36,166 nucleotides of DNA from a virus (IMGVR_UViG_3300014839_001399:1-36166); one strand, 5' to 3'. Counted from the first letter of the stretch, positions 1 to 8,494 are shown. Numbers and translations: made by a program. Notes: a model not told the origin generated them from the sequence alone.

Positions 1-2886
1 TCATTTGCACATTGAAAACAAAATAAACATTAGGAAAGAACTTAAATATTGACGCTTTAACGAATCTTCATTATTTTCAGTTTCGAGTTTAGCGTCTTGT
101 GCGAGCATTCCTTCAAGCTCTTTTTCTTTCCCAATAATTAAACTTATTATTTTAGTTTTATCATCAACTGAGATCATGCTGTCAAACGCGGCCAAATGAT
201 TTCTGAAATAGATATATTGGTTAACTATGGTGGTCTTCCTATGCCAAAGATCACGATCGGAAAAATTAGTCCCAAAAAAAGTATTCAGCTCATGAAGCAC
301 TTTTGGTTGATTTGACTTGTTTATAAGCTCAAGATTAGGATAGTGACTTCGAAGATACTTGATGCTTTCTACAGATTCATTAATAGCTTCGTCAGATGAA
401 TCTACCATTGAATAAAGGCCGAAAACGAATTCTACAAAATTGATCGACCCTGTTTTCAATAAGATCTTTAGCGATGCGCGATAAGGAAATAAAATTCTTT
501 TCCCATCTTCATCATTAATTACGGAGAAATAACGCAACATCTGACGCCTGAACAAAGTCTCGAAATCTACTTTTTTATTAAAAAACTGCTCGCCGATTGG
601 TGATAATTTAAATTTGCCCCCAGTTGTTTTGGTGATCAATCCCAGCCGTTCGGTGTGCGACACATTATTATGATTAACCTGAATTTTATCTATCGTTACT
701 TCTTCGCCAATATTTTTGAATCTTTGGATAGTAGGAATTACCAAACTGTCCCTATAGGACTCTATCGAATAATCACCAAGAGTCTTAAAGATCCGTTTAA
801 ATTCGCTTTTTCGTTCTGTCTTTCCATATTTAATGGTCTTATATCCAATCCTAGTTGGCTCGCCATTAACTTCCGCTATTCGCAAATATAAATTTTCTTC
901 GAAAGCTTTCACATCAAATTCCGTAGGTAAACTAAGCACAATCGGAGAATCTGTATCAGTAGTAAATTTCTTTGTTTTTCCTTTTATGGCGCTTAAATTT
1001 ATTCGGTCTATCCACTGTTCAAGTCGCTGATCTTGATCACGTAAAGACTGAATTAAATTATGCACCATCTCGAAATCAACTTGGTTAATAACTTCTTTAG
1101 GATCATCAACGTCGGGCAATAAAATTGGCACAATGAAGTAAGCAATTTTATCATGCCTATCTCTTGGCTTTCTTAAAGCCCTGCCGCACGCCTGAACAAT
1201 ATCGATTAGTGAGTTCTTCGGATTGACGAAATAAATGCTGTCAATAATGGGGACATCAACCCCTTCAGTTAAACATCGAGCATTCGAAATAACCCCATAT
1301 TTATGCGACTTAAATAAATCAAGCCGTTCCTTCCTATCACCCGCGCTCATTGAACCGTTAAGATGATCCAAATAGATATCAGCTTCGTCCAATTCCGGCC
1401 ATAATTTATGAACGGCTACTTTAAAATTTAAATCCGATGCGCTTACTCCATTTATAAAAGCCTGCGCATTCTTAACCGTAGAATGAAATGTAATACATTT
1501 CTTTATTGATAATTCTTTCATCGATTTTATCAACATTACTTGCCGGAAAATGTTCTGAGCGTAGGTAAGATATTCTTCCGAGCCTTTTTCTACATCAACT
1601 AATAACTTATTCGAATTAATCCAGTTATAAATTTCCTTGCTCTTTACGCCCGCAACAATAATTCTATAGTCCGATATGACTTTGCTTTGAATCGCATCCC
1701 CAAATGAAAATCGATCAAACACAGGACCGTACAACCTTGGATCGTCCATAGAGAAAACAACCCTATTCATCTCTTTAGCTTTCTTCATTATCCATGGCCG
1801 CACAAGACGCTCTGTAGCTGTCATAAAAAGACGCTTCTTACTTGGAATATTATGATCATCCAAGGCTAGCGCAAACAGGCCTGATTCACTTGTTCCGGCA
1901 GTCCTATGCGCCTCGTCAAATATGGATAAATCAAAACTAAATTCAGATAACTTATTAAGCCCCTTGGATAAGACATCCAAAGACTGGTATGTCGAAAAGA
2001 CGACGAATTTGCCAGATTTTTTTTGACTCAGATTTCTGCAAATTTCATCTGGGGAAGTTGTAACCGGAACATTCAAATCAGAAATTGAGATGTCACCATC
2101 GTCTACATCCGCTGATACAGTTTTATCACTGCATACGCACAAATACCCAAAAGGAATATGTGCTTGCTCAGCCCACGCCTCTAGCGTTTGCTTAATTAGA
2201 GCCAAACTCGGAGCAATAAAAAGAACGGTTTGAGTCTTTAATTGTTCGGTTATCCACAATGCCGTTAATGTTTTTCCAGTACCGCAAGCCGCAATTAGTT
2301 TGCCCCGGTTGCTTTTTGTAAAACCGTTAACTGTATTAACAATCATTCGTTTTTGATACTCATCTGGACTATAGAATACCTTTGTTCGTTTCTTTTCATT
2401 TGCTAACTGATAAAGCTCTTCAAAGAATTCTTTCCCTAAAACATCAAACTCATCCACCAATATGCTTAAATGTTTCTCATGTTTAGCGCAAAGACGCGAA
2501 AGCTCATAGCAATTAGCAATCGTATAATGATAATCGGTGCGTCTTGCTTCGGCCCAAAACTTGCTTAATTCTTCATACGAAGGCTTTTCTCTATTAGTTC
2601 TAAACTTTGCCTGATACGCCGCAACTTTTCCATCTTGAAGAATAATTAACCCATCAACCCCACAGTCAGTCTTTTCAAGCTGATATTTTTTCTTAAGCTC
2701 GGTCGGAATATTTTCCGCCATATAATGACACTGGATTTGATAGAGATTTTTCTTTATTCCTAAATAGCAAAAAACGAATTGCTCAAATACATCTCCCCGC
2801 TCTTTCGTTGTGGGAAGTTGTTCAATCTGCTTCTCCAATTCACGCCAACTACTGATTTTATTTTTTAGTAATTGATGTAATTTCAT
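1..2886 (-). CDS. Mrr-like nuclease / SF2 helicase restriction subunit
   Basis: Likely the cleaving and translocating subunit of the restriction operon at 1-6259. Visible motifs: an N-terminal PD-(D/E)xK-type nuclease core (GVDG at residues 76-79, QAK at 92-94), Walker A AACGTGKT (199-206), DEAH (324-327), motif III TAT (356-358) and helicase motif VI QACGRALRK (565-573). Residues 600-961 form a C-terminal region without a motif I recognise. The nuclease-then-helicase order matches the front half of type ISP enzymes such as LlaGI, but here the methyltransferases are separate genes. It overlaps the upstream methyltransferase by ATGA and is last in the operon. The stop codon is at the window edge, so the gene is complete. 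The restriction role is inferred from domains and neighbours. Confidence 0.85.
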   Translation of the reverse strand: MKLHQLLKNKISSWRELEKQIEQLPTTKERGDVFEQFVFCYLGIKKNLYQIQCHYMAENIPTELKKKYQLEKTDCGVDGLIILQDGKVAAYQAKFRTNREKPSYEELSKFWAEARRTDYHYTIANCYELSRLCAKHEKHLSILVDEFDVLGKEFFEELYQLANEKKRTKVFYSPDEYQKRMIVNTVNGFTKSNRGKLIAACGTGKTLTALWITEQLKTQTVLFIAPSLALIKQTLEAWAEQAHIPFGYLCVCSDKTVSADVDDGDISISDLNVPVTTSPDEICRNLSQKKSGKFVVFSTYQSLDVLSKGLNKLSEFSFDLSIFDEAHRTAGTSESGLFALALDDHNIPSKKRLFMTATERLVRPWIMKKAKEMNRVVFSMDDPRLYGPVFDRFSFGDAIQSKVISDYRIIVAGVKSKEIYNWINSNKLLVDVEKGSEEYLTYAQNIFRQVMLIKSMKELSIKKCITFHSTVKNAQAFINGVSASDLNFKVAVHKLWPELDEADIYLDHLNGSMSAGDRKERLDLFKSHKYGVISNARCLTEGVDVPIIDSIYFVNPKNSLIDIVQACGRALRKPRDRHDKIAYFIVPILLPDVDDPKEVINQVDFEMVHNLIQSLRDQDQRLEQWIDRINLSAIKGKTKKFTTDTDSPIVLSLPTEFDVKAFEENLYLRIAEVNGEPTRIGYKTIKYGKTERKSEFKRIFKTLGDYSIESYRDSLVIPTIQRFKNIGEEVTIDKIQVNHNNVSHTERLGLITKTTGGKFKLSPIGEQFFNKKVDFETLFRRQMLRYFSVINDEDGKRILFPYRASLKILLKTGSINFVEFVFGLYSMVDSSDEAINESVESIKYLRSHYPNLELINKSNQPKVLHELNTFFGTNFSDRDLWHRKTTIVNQYIYFRNHLAAFDSMISVDDKTKIISLIIGKEKELEGMLAQDAKLETENNEDSLKRQYLSSFLMFILFSMCK

Positions 2887-4208
2887 ATTTTCTCCAGAAC
2901 AACAATGCTTTCTCTCATAAGAGTTCCATAACGACCATTTAAGTCCTTCATTTGCTGAGATGACGCCCTCATTTTACGCGCGTGAATTATATCCACGTTC
3001 TTAAAACCAATTTGCTTGCCTATATCCGCAAATAATAAATCTGTTGGAACAAGAATGCCCCGATACCCTGAATTCGCGACAACAATAAAACATTTAGAAC
3101 CCTTCACCATACTGGCGTATAATTTTTCGAATATCTGAGTCATATCATCAAAATATCCACGTATCATATCTGGGATATTTTTATTCCACACATTAAAGCA
3201 AGACACCGTATCTGCAATTAAATCAACCTTAGGATTCTTGTACTTAACAGCGTGATTGAACGTAGCATTTACATGAGATCGGACAGCAAGGTCCCGGTAT
3301 TGCTTAAAGTCTCCGTATGCTTGCACAAAATCACCCATCCATAGTTCCATCTTATATACCTCGCAATAATCAAAACAATTAGCATACGGCGGAGAAAATA
3401 TTACGATCCCTATCTTTTTATCTCTTATTTCCTTAAAATTATTATTTAGCGAACCATCAATAATCAGAGCGTTTTGGCTATAGTTTGATGAAGAAAGATC
3501 GCTTAGCATCATAGCCGCCTTCTTAAGGAAGAGCCCAGATACATCATTTATAATCTTTTTATTCTTTGCGATTTTTATTCCGTTTCCATCCTTGAGTCTG
3601 TTAGAACACTCCTCCACAATAGACAAATAAGCCAGCTTAAAAAAATTGCTTACTTTTTTATTGGATATATCCTCGCAAAACCCCTTAACGCTCATCAACG
3701 AGTCAAATGTTTTATCAGTAAATGATTTGACTAGTAATGGCGAATCGGGAATAGCCTTGCTTCTTCGTGGTACGAAATTCTTAATATAGCGACGGATTTC
3801 TGCAATCTCTGAATCGCTAAAATGCGAAGTTTTTACTGTGGCCGCAAACGTTGCTACCGGATTAATATCAAACCCTATACTTTTATAACCTAAACTCTGT
3901 GCTACCACATTCGTGGTTCCAACACCTGAAAATGGGTCCAGAACATAATATTTTTTCGAAGGCTTTTCTCGTGAAATTAATTCTTTGACCAGACTTTCTG
4001 AATACCCTTGCTTATAAATAAACCAACTATGTTTCGGAATTTCTTTATTTTGTTTAAAATTGACAAGCTCCGAGAAATACGCATCTTCAGTAACTTTATA
4101 CTTCCTGCTAAGATCATCAATTAATTGAACATATTTTGGAGCTATCAGCTTGTGTAGCTTGCCATTCTTAATAATGTTTTCTGCACTCTTACGAGGGGTA
4201 TTACGCAT
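2883..4208 (-). CDS. DNA amino-methyltransferase, SPPY type (probable N4-cytosine)
   Basis: A 441-aa SAM-dependent DNA methyltransferase. Motif I (SAM binding) reads DPFSGVGTT at residues 91-99, followed by GFDINP. Catalytic motif IV is SPPY at 272-275, a form typical of N4-cytosine methyltransferases, so m4C is the likely product; the target site cannot be read from sequence. Motif I precedes motif IV with a long insert between them that may carry target recognition. Its start overlaps the end of the upstream 621-aa methyltransferase by 8 nt and its end overlaps the nuclease-helicase by 4 nt, so the three are probably translated together. It most likely protects sites cut by the 1-2886 product. 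Confidence 0.88.
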   Translation of the reverse strand: MRNTPRKSAENIIKNGKLHKLIAPKYVQLIDDLSRKYKVTEDAYFSELVNFKQNKEIPKHSWFIYKQGYSESLVKELISREKPSKKYYVLDPFSGVGTTNVVAQSLGYKSIGFDINPVATFAATVKTSHFSDSEIAEIRRYIKNFVPRRSKAIPDSPLLVKSFTDKTFDSLMSVKGFCEDISNKKVSNFFKLAYLSIVEECSNRLKDGNGIKIAKNKKIINDVSGLFLKKAAMMLSDLSSSNYSQNALIIDGSLNNNFKEIRDKKIGIVIFSPPYANCFDYCEVYKMELWMGDFVQAYGDFKQYRDLAVRSHVNATFNHAVKYKNPKVDLIADTVSCFNVWNKNIPDMIRGYFDDMTQIFEKLYASMVKGSKCFIVVANSGYRGILVPTDLLFADIGKQIGFKNVDIIHARKMRASSQQMKDLNGRYGTLMRESIVVLEKI

Positions 4209-6066
4209 AAATTTCCTTCAGGTAATTTTTATTAAAGTGAGAGTAAATATTCTGCCTGTCGCTTGTCATCCCGCCGCCCTTAACAAAAGCTTCGATCTTT
4301 GGAATAACAGTTAAGAACATTTCGTTAATCACCTCATTGCGGTCATGTTCTGTGCTCTTGAATTTCATAAAAAAGGCCTGAAACAGGCGGTCAATATCTT
4401 TGATAAAATCGTCTTCTGATATTTGTTTAGCAAAACAATGAGTTGTCTCTTCTTTCTTAAATGCGTAAATAAAATCACCGTAAGGCGATCCCTCATATTT
4501 TGTATGAGCGGTTTGCTTATAATTATCAACGCCATCCTGAAAATAAAGGCCATTCTCTTCGAGAACGAAACCCGCTCTAAATATAGAAAGCAACAATGCC
4601 AACCAAGCCCCCATATCCTTGTTGTTAAAGGTCAGAACCATGTACCCATCTGGTTTTAATGCCAGATAGGATTTAGAAAAAACTCTATATAAATTATCTT
4701 CATAATCTTTCATATTTTTTGCGCCACGAAAATTCTTCTTCCTATTACAAACAGCTTCACGCAAGAAATTAGGCGCTACATTCCCATAAAGGTCTTTATT
4801 CCAAACATACCAAAAATGAGACAGTTCAAGATATTGGACATTACTTCCATAGGGTGGATCGGTGATAATCGCATCAACGGAATTCTCGGGAATAGGATAA
4901 TCTTCAATTGATAAGTTTTTTAACAACAAGTTGCCTTTTCCATCCGAAAGCGCCTTAAATGAATCGGCAAACTTGACGTCATAATCTTCTTGCTGATTAA
5001 ATGATATCGCACTCCTTACCCTATTAAATGCCTTGTCCATTGATGACAGGACATTAACCTCGCAAAATTGTGATGGAACCCAATAAGCATGTTTTGCCCA
5101 TGTAGTTGGCTTACCAGATTGCCAGTCTTCATTAGTAAATGCCATTATGTTCGTATCTCTCAACGAACTACTAAAAACCAGCCTGAGAGCATCGTATATT
5201 TTCTTATCTGCCTTCATACTGTTTATAAAATGAAGAACTAATGTGTTTAGTAATAAATTTCTCTCAGTGAAAAAATCCTGAAAAGTCTCTATCCCTTTTT
5301 GAATCAATAGGTCCTCATGCTGTCTGTCCCAGTTAACGGGTATTAAATCTTTTTCTATTTTTACTTTTTTCTTTTTGAGTTCCTTTTTCAAGAATTTGAT
5401 ATGCCCCTTAAGCTGTTTGGAAAGCTCAGGAGAGTTTTCAAACAGTATTTTTTCTTGTGCTCGCGATGATCCCATGACAGAAAATAAATATTCATAACCA
5501 TCCCGTTTACAGTCTTTCGGCTGAAGGAATCCCCCCTTCTCCCTGCATGATTCACACTTGGGATTGGAACAATAATACCTCCCATTAGCCATTCGATTAT
5601 TGTTGGATAATAAAACTTTTGTCCCACATCGGTCACAATAAACGTTGAATGCTAATTCATTCCATTCAACCTCTGATTTTTCGTCAAAGAGAACATTTGT
5701 TCTTGCCTTGATGTTAACTCGATTATAATCCCCATATAAATATTGTAGATATTCACGAACCTGAGAGAATGCCTCATCGAGATTTAAAAGAGAAATTTCT
5801 TTTTGAACCATATTCTTAACAATAAATATGGATAAAGGATTAATGTCGAAGCCGATTACTTTTCGACCGGCCCTTATCCCCTCGTAAGCCGTCACTCCGC
5901 CGCCGCAAAACGGATCGAGGACTATTCCATTTTGACAACTGAAGACTTCAACGAGTTGTTTAAATACATTCCAAGGTCTTCGTGCAAAATATCTGTGGAT
6001 TTTATAAGGCGGTGTATGCGCTTCAGCTACAACGGGTTCGTACTTTGGGATAAACGTAGTTGTCAT
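4201..6066 (-). CDS. DNA methyltransferase with zinc-finger insert, DPPY type
   Basis: A 621-aa DNA methyltransferase. Near the N-terminus is the conserved HRYFARRPW stretch (residues 24-32), then motif I DPFCGGG at 51-57 with GFDINP behind it. The catalytic motif DPPYGSN is at 403-409, a form used by N6-adenine and some N4-cytosine enzymes. Between them is a cysteine cluster (C144, C147, C166, C171, C174) that probably binds zinc and may belong to a recognition domain. The start has a good AAGGAG site that overlaps the stop of the preceding ribbon-helix-helix gene. Two methyltransferases beside one nuclease-helicase suggest modification of an asymmetric site on both strands or dual-base protection; that is inference. 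Confidence 0.87.
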   Translation of the reverse strand: MTTTFIPKYEPVVAEAHTPPYKIHRYFARRPWNVFKQLVEVFSCQNGIVLDPFCGGGVTAYEGIRAGRKVIGFDINPLSIFIVKNMVQKEISLLNLDEAFSQVREYLQYLYGDYNRVNIKARTNVLFDEKSEVEWNELAFNVYCDRCGTKVLLSNNNRMANGRYYCSNPKCESCREKGGFLQPKDCKRDGYEYLFSVMGSSRAQEKILFENSPELSKQLKGHIKFLKKELKKKKVKIEKDLIPVNWDRQHEDLLIQKGIETFQDFFTERNLLLNTLVLHFINSMKADKKIYDALRLVFSSSLRDTNIMAFTNEDWQSGKPTTWAKHAYWVPSQFCEVNVLSSMDKAFNRVRSAISFNQQEDYDVKFADSFKALSDGKGNLLLKNLSIEDYPIPENSVDAIITDPPYGSNVQYLELSHFWYVWNKDLYGNVAPNFLREAVCNRKKNFRGAKNMKDYEDNLYRVFSKSYLALKPDGYMVLTFNNKDMGAWLALLLSIFRAGFVLEENGLYFQDGVDNYKQTAHTKYEGSPYGDFIYAFKKEETTHCFAKQISEDDFIKDIDRLFQAFFMKFKSTEHDRNEVINEMFLTVIPKIEAFVKGGGMTSDRQNIYSHFNKNYLKEIYA

Positions 6067-6067
6067 A

Positions 6068-6259
6068 CTACTCCTTAGGTCTTTCGCTGATCCATTTTTT
6101 CATATCTTTTTCCACCAAATCTCGAATAATCGAGACGATCGAATAATGCTTTTTCCGCCTTTGCAACTCCAATGCTTTCTCCTTAAGAAAGAAGTACTGA
6201 TCCTCAGTGAGTTCTATAGTAGTTTTTTTCATTTTAGCCCTATCAGCTGATTGGTTCAT
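6068..6259 (-). CDS. Ribbon-helix-helix (CopG/Arc-like) regulator
   Basis: A 63-aa basic protein. The segment KKTTIELTEDQYFFLKEKA resembles the beta strand and first helix of ribbon-helix-helix DNA-binding proteins, and SIVSIIRDLVEKDM the second helix. It is the first gene of the restriction operon, one base upstream of the 621-aa methyltransferase. The ATG at 6259 is chosen because AGGAG lies 9 nt upstream; an internal ATG (MKKTT) lacks such a site. It probably represses its own operon through the inverted repeat at 6275-6300 that covers the promoter, a role like that of C proteins in other restriction systems. No toxin gene is adjacent, so an antitoxin role is less likely. Confidence 0.75.
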   Translation of the reverse strand: MNQSADRAKMKKTTIELTEDQYFFLKEKALELQRRKKHYSIVSIIRDLVEKDMKKWISERPKE

Positions 6260-6274
6260 ATGGGGAATCTCCTA

Positions 6275-6319
6275 TTGCTATAATGCTATATTTATAGCAA
6301 TATTCTTTGTCCAAGTCAA
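6275..6319 (-). promoter_or_regulatory. Sigma70-type promoter with inverted-repeat operator for the restriction operon
   Basis: On the minus strand a -35 TTGACT (6314-6319) and a -10 TATAAA (6291-6296) are separated by exactly 17 bp. The -10 lies in a perfect 9-bp inverted repeat, TTGCTATAA / TTATAGCAA (6292-6300 and 6275-6283, 8-bp spacer). A shorter nested repeat, GCTATA-AA-TATAGC, is also present. Such short repeated half-sites suit a ribbon-helix-helix repressor, and the adjacent gene encodes one. Confidence 0.75.
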
Positions 6320-6334
6320 CGAAAAACCAAATAA

Positions 6335-6379
6335 AAAAACCTTCGCACAGCAGACATAATCTGCCACGCGAAGGTTTTT
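6335..6379. terminator. Bidirectional rho-independent terminator closing the phage operon
   Basis: A 12-bp perfect stem (AAAAACCTTCGC at 6335-6346 with GCGAAGGTTTTT at 6368-6379) encloses a second small stem, GCAGA/TCTGC (6350-6354, 6360-6364). T-rich runs lie on both sides, so it can work in either direction. It separates the phage late operon from the restriction promoter. A further imperfect hairpin, GTCCGGGTT with AACTCGGGAC, lies at about 6391-6417. Confidence 0.88.
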
Positions 6380-6477
6380 CTTTTTTAGAGTCCGGGTTCC
6401 CCCTTCAACTCGGGACTTAACCACAAATATGTATCTTCTTTTTTATCACGATCTCCAAAAAAGTCAATAAAAAACAA

Positions 6478-6795
6478 CTACCTCACGTTCGAAATAAAAA
6501 ATAAATTTACGAGATCCGACGTGAATTTAGTCTTGGCACCAATATGCCAGTTAGTATTTTTTTCTGGCTCAACGCGCGACTTGTAATCATAAATCGTAAA
6601 CACAAGACCATTAATCCTGCCGACCCACTCTGCCTTAATTTTACCGTCCAACGATGCGCCAAGCTGGGGCTTGCCGAAGGCCCGGACGATATCCTAGTAC
6701 CGGGTGCCTTCGGGCAAGTATCCCTGACAGCCAGTGCCATCGTGCGACACATCACCCATGGTGACATTGATGTCGATCGTGGCTGTTATTTTCAT
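6478..6795 (-). pseudogene. Small phage protein interrupted by an in-frame TAG
   Basis: The ATG at 6795 overlaps the stop of the previous gene (ATGA). It opens a frame starting MKITATIDINVTMGDVSHD and running to GYLPEGTRY, then meets TAG at 6694-6696 (codon 34). The same frame resumes at once with protein-like sequence (DIVRAFGKP, GKIKAEWVGRINGLVFTIYDYK, cut here) and ends at TAG 6478-6480, about 105 codons in all. The two halves read as one small globular protein rather than chance sequence. If the second TAG is also passed, the frame stays open another 30 codons to TAA at 6385-6387, five bases before the terminator. Explanations are a nonsense mutation, a sequencing error, or amber read-through. 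The other frames here look like shadows. Function unknown. Confidence 0.6.
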
Positions 6796-7031
6796 GCCGC
6801 CGCCTTTTTAGATCCCCATCCGGCCTTCCATCTCGCAACTGAACCGGACACTACCTCTTGAATCTGTTCCTGCGTCACGCCTTCAGCCAAGACCTGCTTC
6901 AACTCTACCTTGTTCAAAACGCGGAAGTTCTTGATCCCGCGTTCCTTGGCCAGCATCATGAGTGCCTGCCGGGATTCCGGAAGAGCAATCACTTCTTTAA
7001 CTGCTGGTTTCTGCTTTTTCTGTTTCGCCAT
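6792..7031 (-). CDS. Small basic phage protein with SAP/HeH-like segment
   Basis: A 79-aa protein beginning MAKQKKQKP. The ATG at 7031 is preferred over an upstream one because AGGAGGTG sits just ahead of it. The N-terminus is Lys-rich. The middle (GIKNFRVLNKVELKQVLAEG) resembles the short helix-extended-loop-helix fold seen in SAP/HeH or Rho N-terminal domains, which often bind nucleic acid; this is a weak resemblance. The C-terminus is Lys/Trp/Ala-rich. Its stop overlaps the start of the amber-interrupted gene. Function unknown. Confidence 0.6.
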   Translation of the reverse strand: MAKQKKQKPAVKEVIALPESRQALMMLAKERGIKNFRVLNKVELKQVLAEGVTQEQIQEVVSGSVARWKAGWGSKKAAA

Positions 7032-7092
7032 ACGACACCTCCTTTTGAGGGTGTATAGGGCCATACGGTTCAATAGTTGGCAAGGCGTTTGT

Positions 7093-7425
7093 CTAAAAAT
7101 CTACCCGAACCCCAGCCTTCCCGCCGACCCCTTTGCGATCGTCGGATTCCGCAAAACCATACCCCTCAACAAAAGGATGAACCTCGACCCCGGGCTTCTT
7201 TTCTTCGCGCTTCTGATCAATCGTCACCTGCGAACCCGACTGAGCGACGATATGCGTTTCCTGTTTTGTCGTCTGCGTAGGCATAAAGAACGCCCGGTAA
7301 ATCGTAAGCCCGATTATGCCGATAGCCGCGATGCCGATCGCGTAGCGCGCCGTCTTGACCCACGGCAACCACTGAACAAAGCTTCCCAGAAACTTAAATA
7401 AATCAAACTTCTCCCCATCCGCCAT
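7093..7425 (-). CDS. Single-pass membrane protein of the late phage operon
   Basis: A 110-aa protein. The ATG at 7425 is chosen over a GTG six bases upstream because GAGG lies five bases before it. One strong hydrophobic segment (YAIGIAAIGIIGLTIYRAFF) spans residues 28-47. A polar Gln/Thr/Lys-rich stretch follows, then a C-terminal part (PFVEGYGF, GKAGVRVDF) with alternating beta-like pattern ending in phenylalanine, as in outer-membrane or envelope-spanning proteins. By position next to another small membrane protein it could belong to lysis or virion exit, but no family is recognised. It ends in TAG. Confidence 0.6.
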   Translation of the reverse strand: MADGEKFDLFKFLGSFVQWLPWVKTARYAIGIAAIGIIGLTIYRAFFMPTQTTKQETHIVAQSGSQVTIDQKREEKKPGVEVHPFVEGYGFAESDDRKGVGGKAGVRVDF

Positions 7426-7432
7426 ACTCACC

Positions 7433-7693
7433 TCACTTCTTTCCCTTCAAATCAACTCTTAATTCGTCGATAGCTTTAAGTATCCGCTCGGTTTCCTTCT
7501 CGGAAAACTTGCTGTGCAGATCGAACTCGGCTTTAGTCACAAACTGGCTTCGGGGCATGTGGATTTCGTCATTGGACAAATGATGAAACAGTCTTTCCTC
7601 CACACGCCCAATTTGAGCCATGATATTGCCGAGCATGAATATCGCGATCGTCACCAAGACCGGCGTTATATACTTAGTCCAACTTTCTTTCAT
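7433..7693 (-). CDS. Small membrane protein with cytosolic coiled coil (holin-like position)
   Basis: An 86-aa protein with one N-terminal transmembrane segment (ITPVLVTIAIFMLGNIMAQI, residues 9-28) followed by a charged helical tail with heptad-like spacing (residues 58-86). Size, single membrane span and location behind the tail fibres fit a holin or similar lysis accessory, but sequence alone cannot prove it. The start overlaps the stop of the upstream 74-aa gene (ATGA), and the next gene follows with a short gap, indicating one transcript. Confidence 0.6.
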   Translation of the reverse strand: MKESWTKYITPVLVTIAIFMLGNIMAQIGRVEERLFHHLSNDEIHMPRSQFVTKAEFDLHSKFSEKETERILKAIDELRVDLKGKK

Positions 7694-7914
7694 CCAACGG
7701 TTTCCTCTCCTGCTGGCTTAACCTTTGCCGCTTCGATATCGCCCAAATCTTTATTGATTCCGGAAATCTGATCCTCAAGCATTTGCTTCCTCTCAAGAAG
7801 ATGCTGTTTGTGATTTTCCAAAACAGCCTTCGGATATTCCGACACCGAACCATTCGGATGAGTAACAATCTTCTTCTCATCCCTGAACTCCACATTCAAT
7901 TGAGCATTTGCCAT
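7690..7914 (-). CDS. Small coiled-coil phage protein, unknown function
   Basis: A 74-aa soluble protein. The first third has beta-type sequence (LNVEFRDEKKIVTHPNG). The rest is a charged amphipathic helix (residues 30-63) likely to form a coiled coil. The ATG at 7914 has GGAGGT upstream. It sits between the Lcl-domain protein and the holin-like gene in a continuous operon. It may be a chaperone or accessory of one of these neighbours; no family is recognised. Confidence 0.6.
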   Translation of the reverse strand: MANAQLNVEFRDEKKIVTHPNGSVSEYPKAVLENHKQHLLERKQMLEDQISGINKDLGDIEAAKVKPAGEETVG

Positions 7915-7930
7915 TTAACACCTCCGTTTT

Positions 7931-8494
7931 TTATGCTCCGCCTCTGACCGGACGAACATAATTTGTGTAGTAATAATCTCTCCCCCCGTTTGTTCTGTAG
8001 CCATCGTAAAAATACACTAGCCAAACGTAATAATCGTATGACTCGCACAGCGTTGACGACCAATACCCGCTTGACTGCGCGTTTGGAAAATACATTGTGT
8101 CGATGACATTCCCGTACGTCCCGAAATTAATCAGTGATTCCAACTCTCGAATATTGGGAAGCCGCCAATCAGAATACCCTGCGTAATCAAGGTTCTCGCA
8201 GTTGTTAAGTGCGTCGTACCAGTTCATCATGCTTGGCATCCCCGGTGATCCCCAAGGCCCGTAAAGCTCTGACGGATCCTTAACCCACATAAGACCAGTG
8301 AGATTGTCCGTAACAGTTCCGTCACCGTTATCGTTGTACCTCGACCCAGAGGGCCCAATCCCTTTCTGATACATTGCGTCATCGCCCCACGACCGCGAAT
8401 ACGTCTGGCCGGTTTTCAATACACCTGCATTAAATACTTGCGGCGGCGGGGTTATATTTTCGATTTTGTACGTTCTTGCTTGCTGAATATGCAT
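7931..8494 (-). CDS. Lcl/DUF1566-domain protein (C-type-lectin-like fold)
   Basis: A 187-aa protein whose residues 50-187 match the Lcl C-terminal/DUF1566 family: DNGDGTVTDNLTGLMWVKD, NWYDALN, YSDWRLPNIRELESLI, a YWSST motif and the terminal YVRPVRGG. The family has a lectin-like fold and occurs in adhesins and phage fibres, so surface or receptor binding is likely. There is no signal peptide, as expected for a virion protein. The last 45 residues are very rich in Tyr, Asp, Asn, Ser and Gly, typical of the hypervariable face of this fold and of some diversity-generating retroelement targets; no reverse transcriptase or template repeat is visible here. Start chosen by AGGAGG five bases upstream. 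Confidence 0.82.
   Translation of the reverse strand: MHIQQARTYKIENITPPPQVFNAGVLKTGQTYSRSWGDDAMYQKGIGPSGSRYNDNGDGTVTDNLTGLMWVKDPSELYGPWGSPGMPSMMNWYDALNNCENLDYAGYSDWRLPNIRELESLINFGTYGNVIDTMYFPNAQSSGYWSSTLCESYDYYVWLVYFYDGYRTNGGRDYYYTNYVRPVRGGA

Noticed and set aside
6507-6767. 86-aa minus-strand open frame as the gene in this gap
   Set aside because: Its protein is compositionally odd and has no ribosome site; the neighbouring frame starting at 6795, although broken by TAG, gives far more protein-like sequence and the expected ATGA coupling.
7931-8494. Calling a complete diversity-generating retroelement
   Set aside because: No reverse transcriptase and no template copy of the variable end is present in the window; only the target-like protein is seen.
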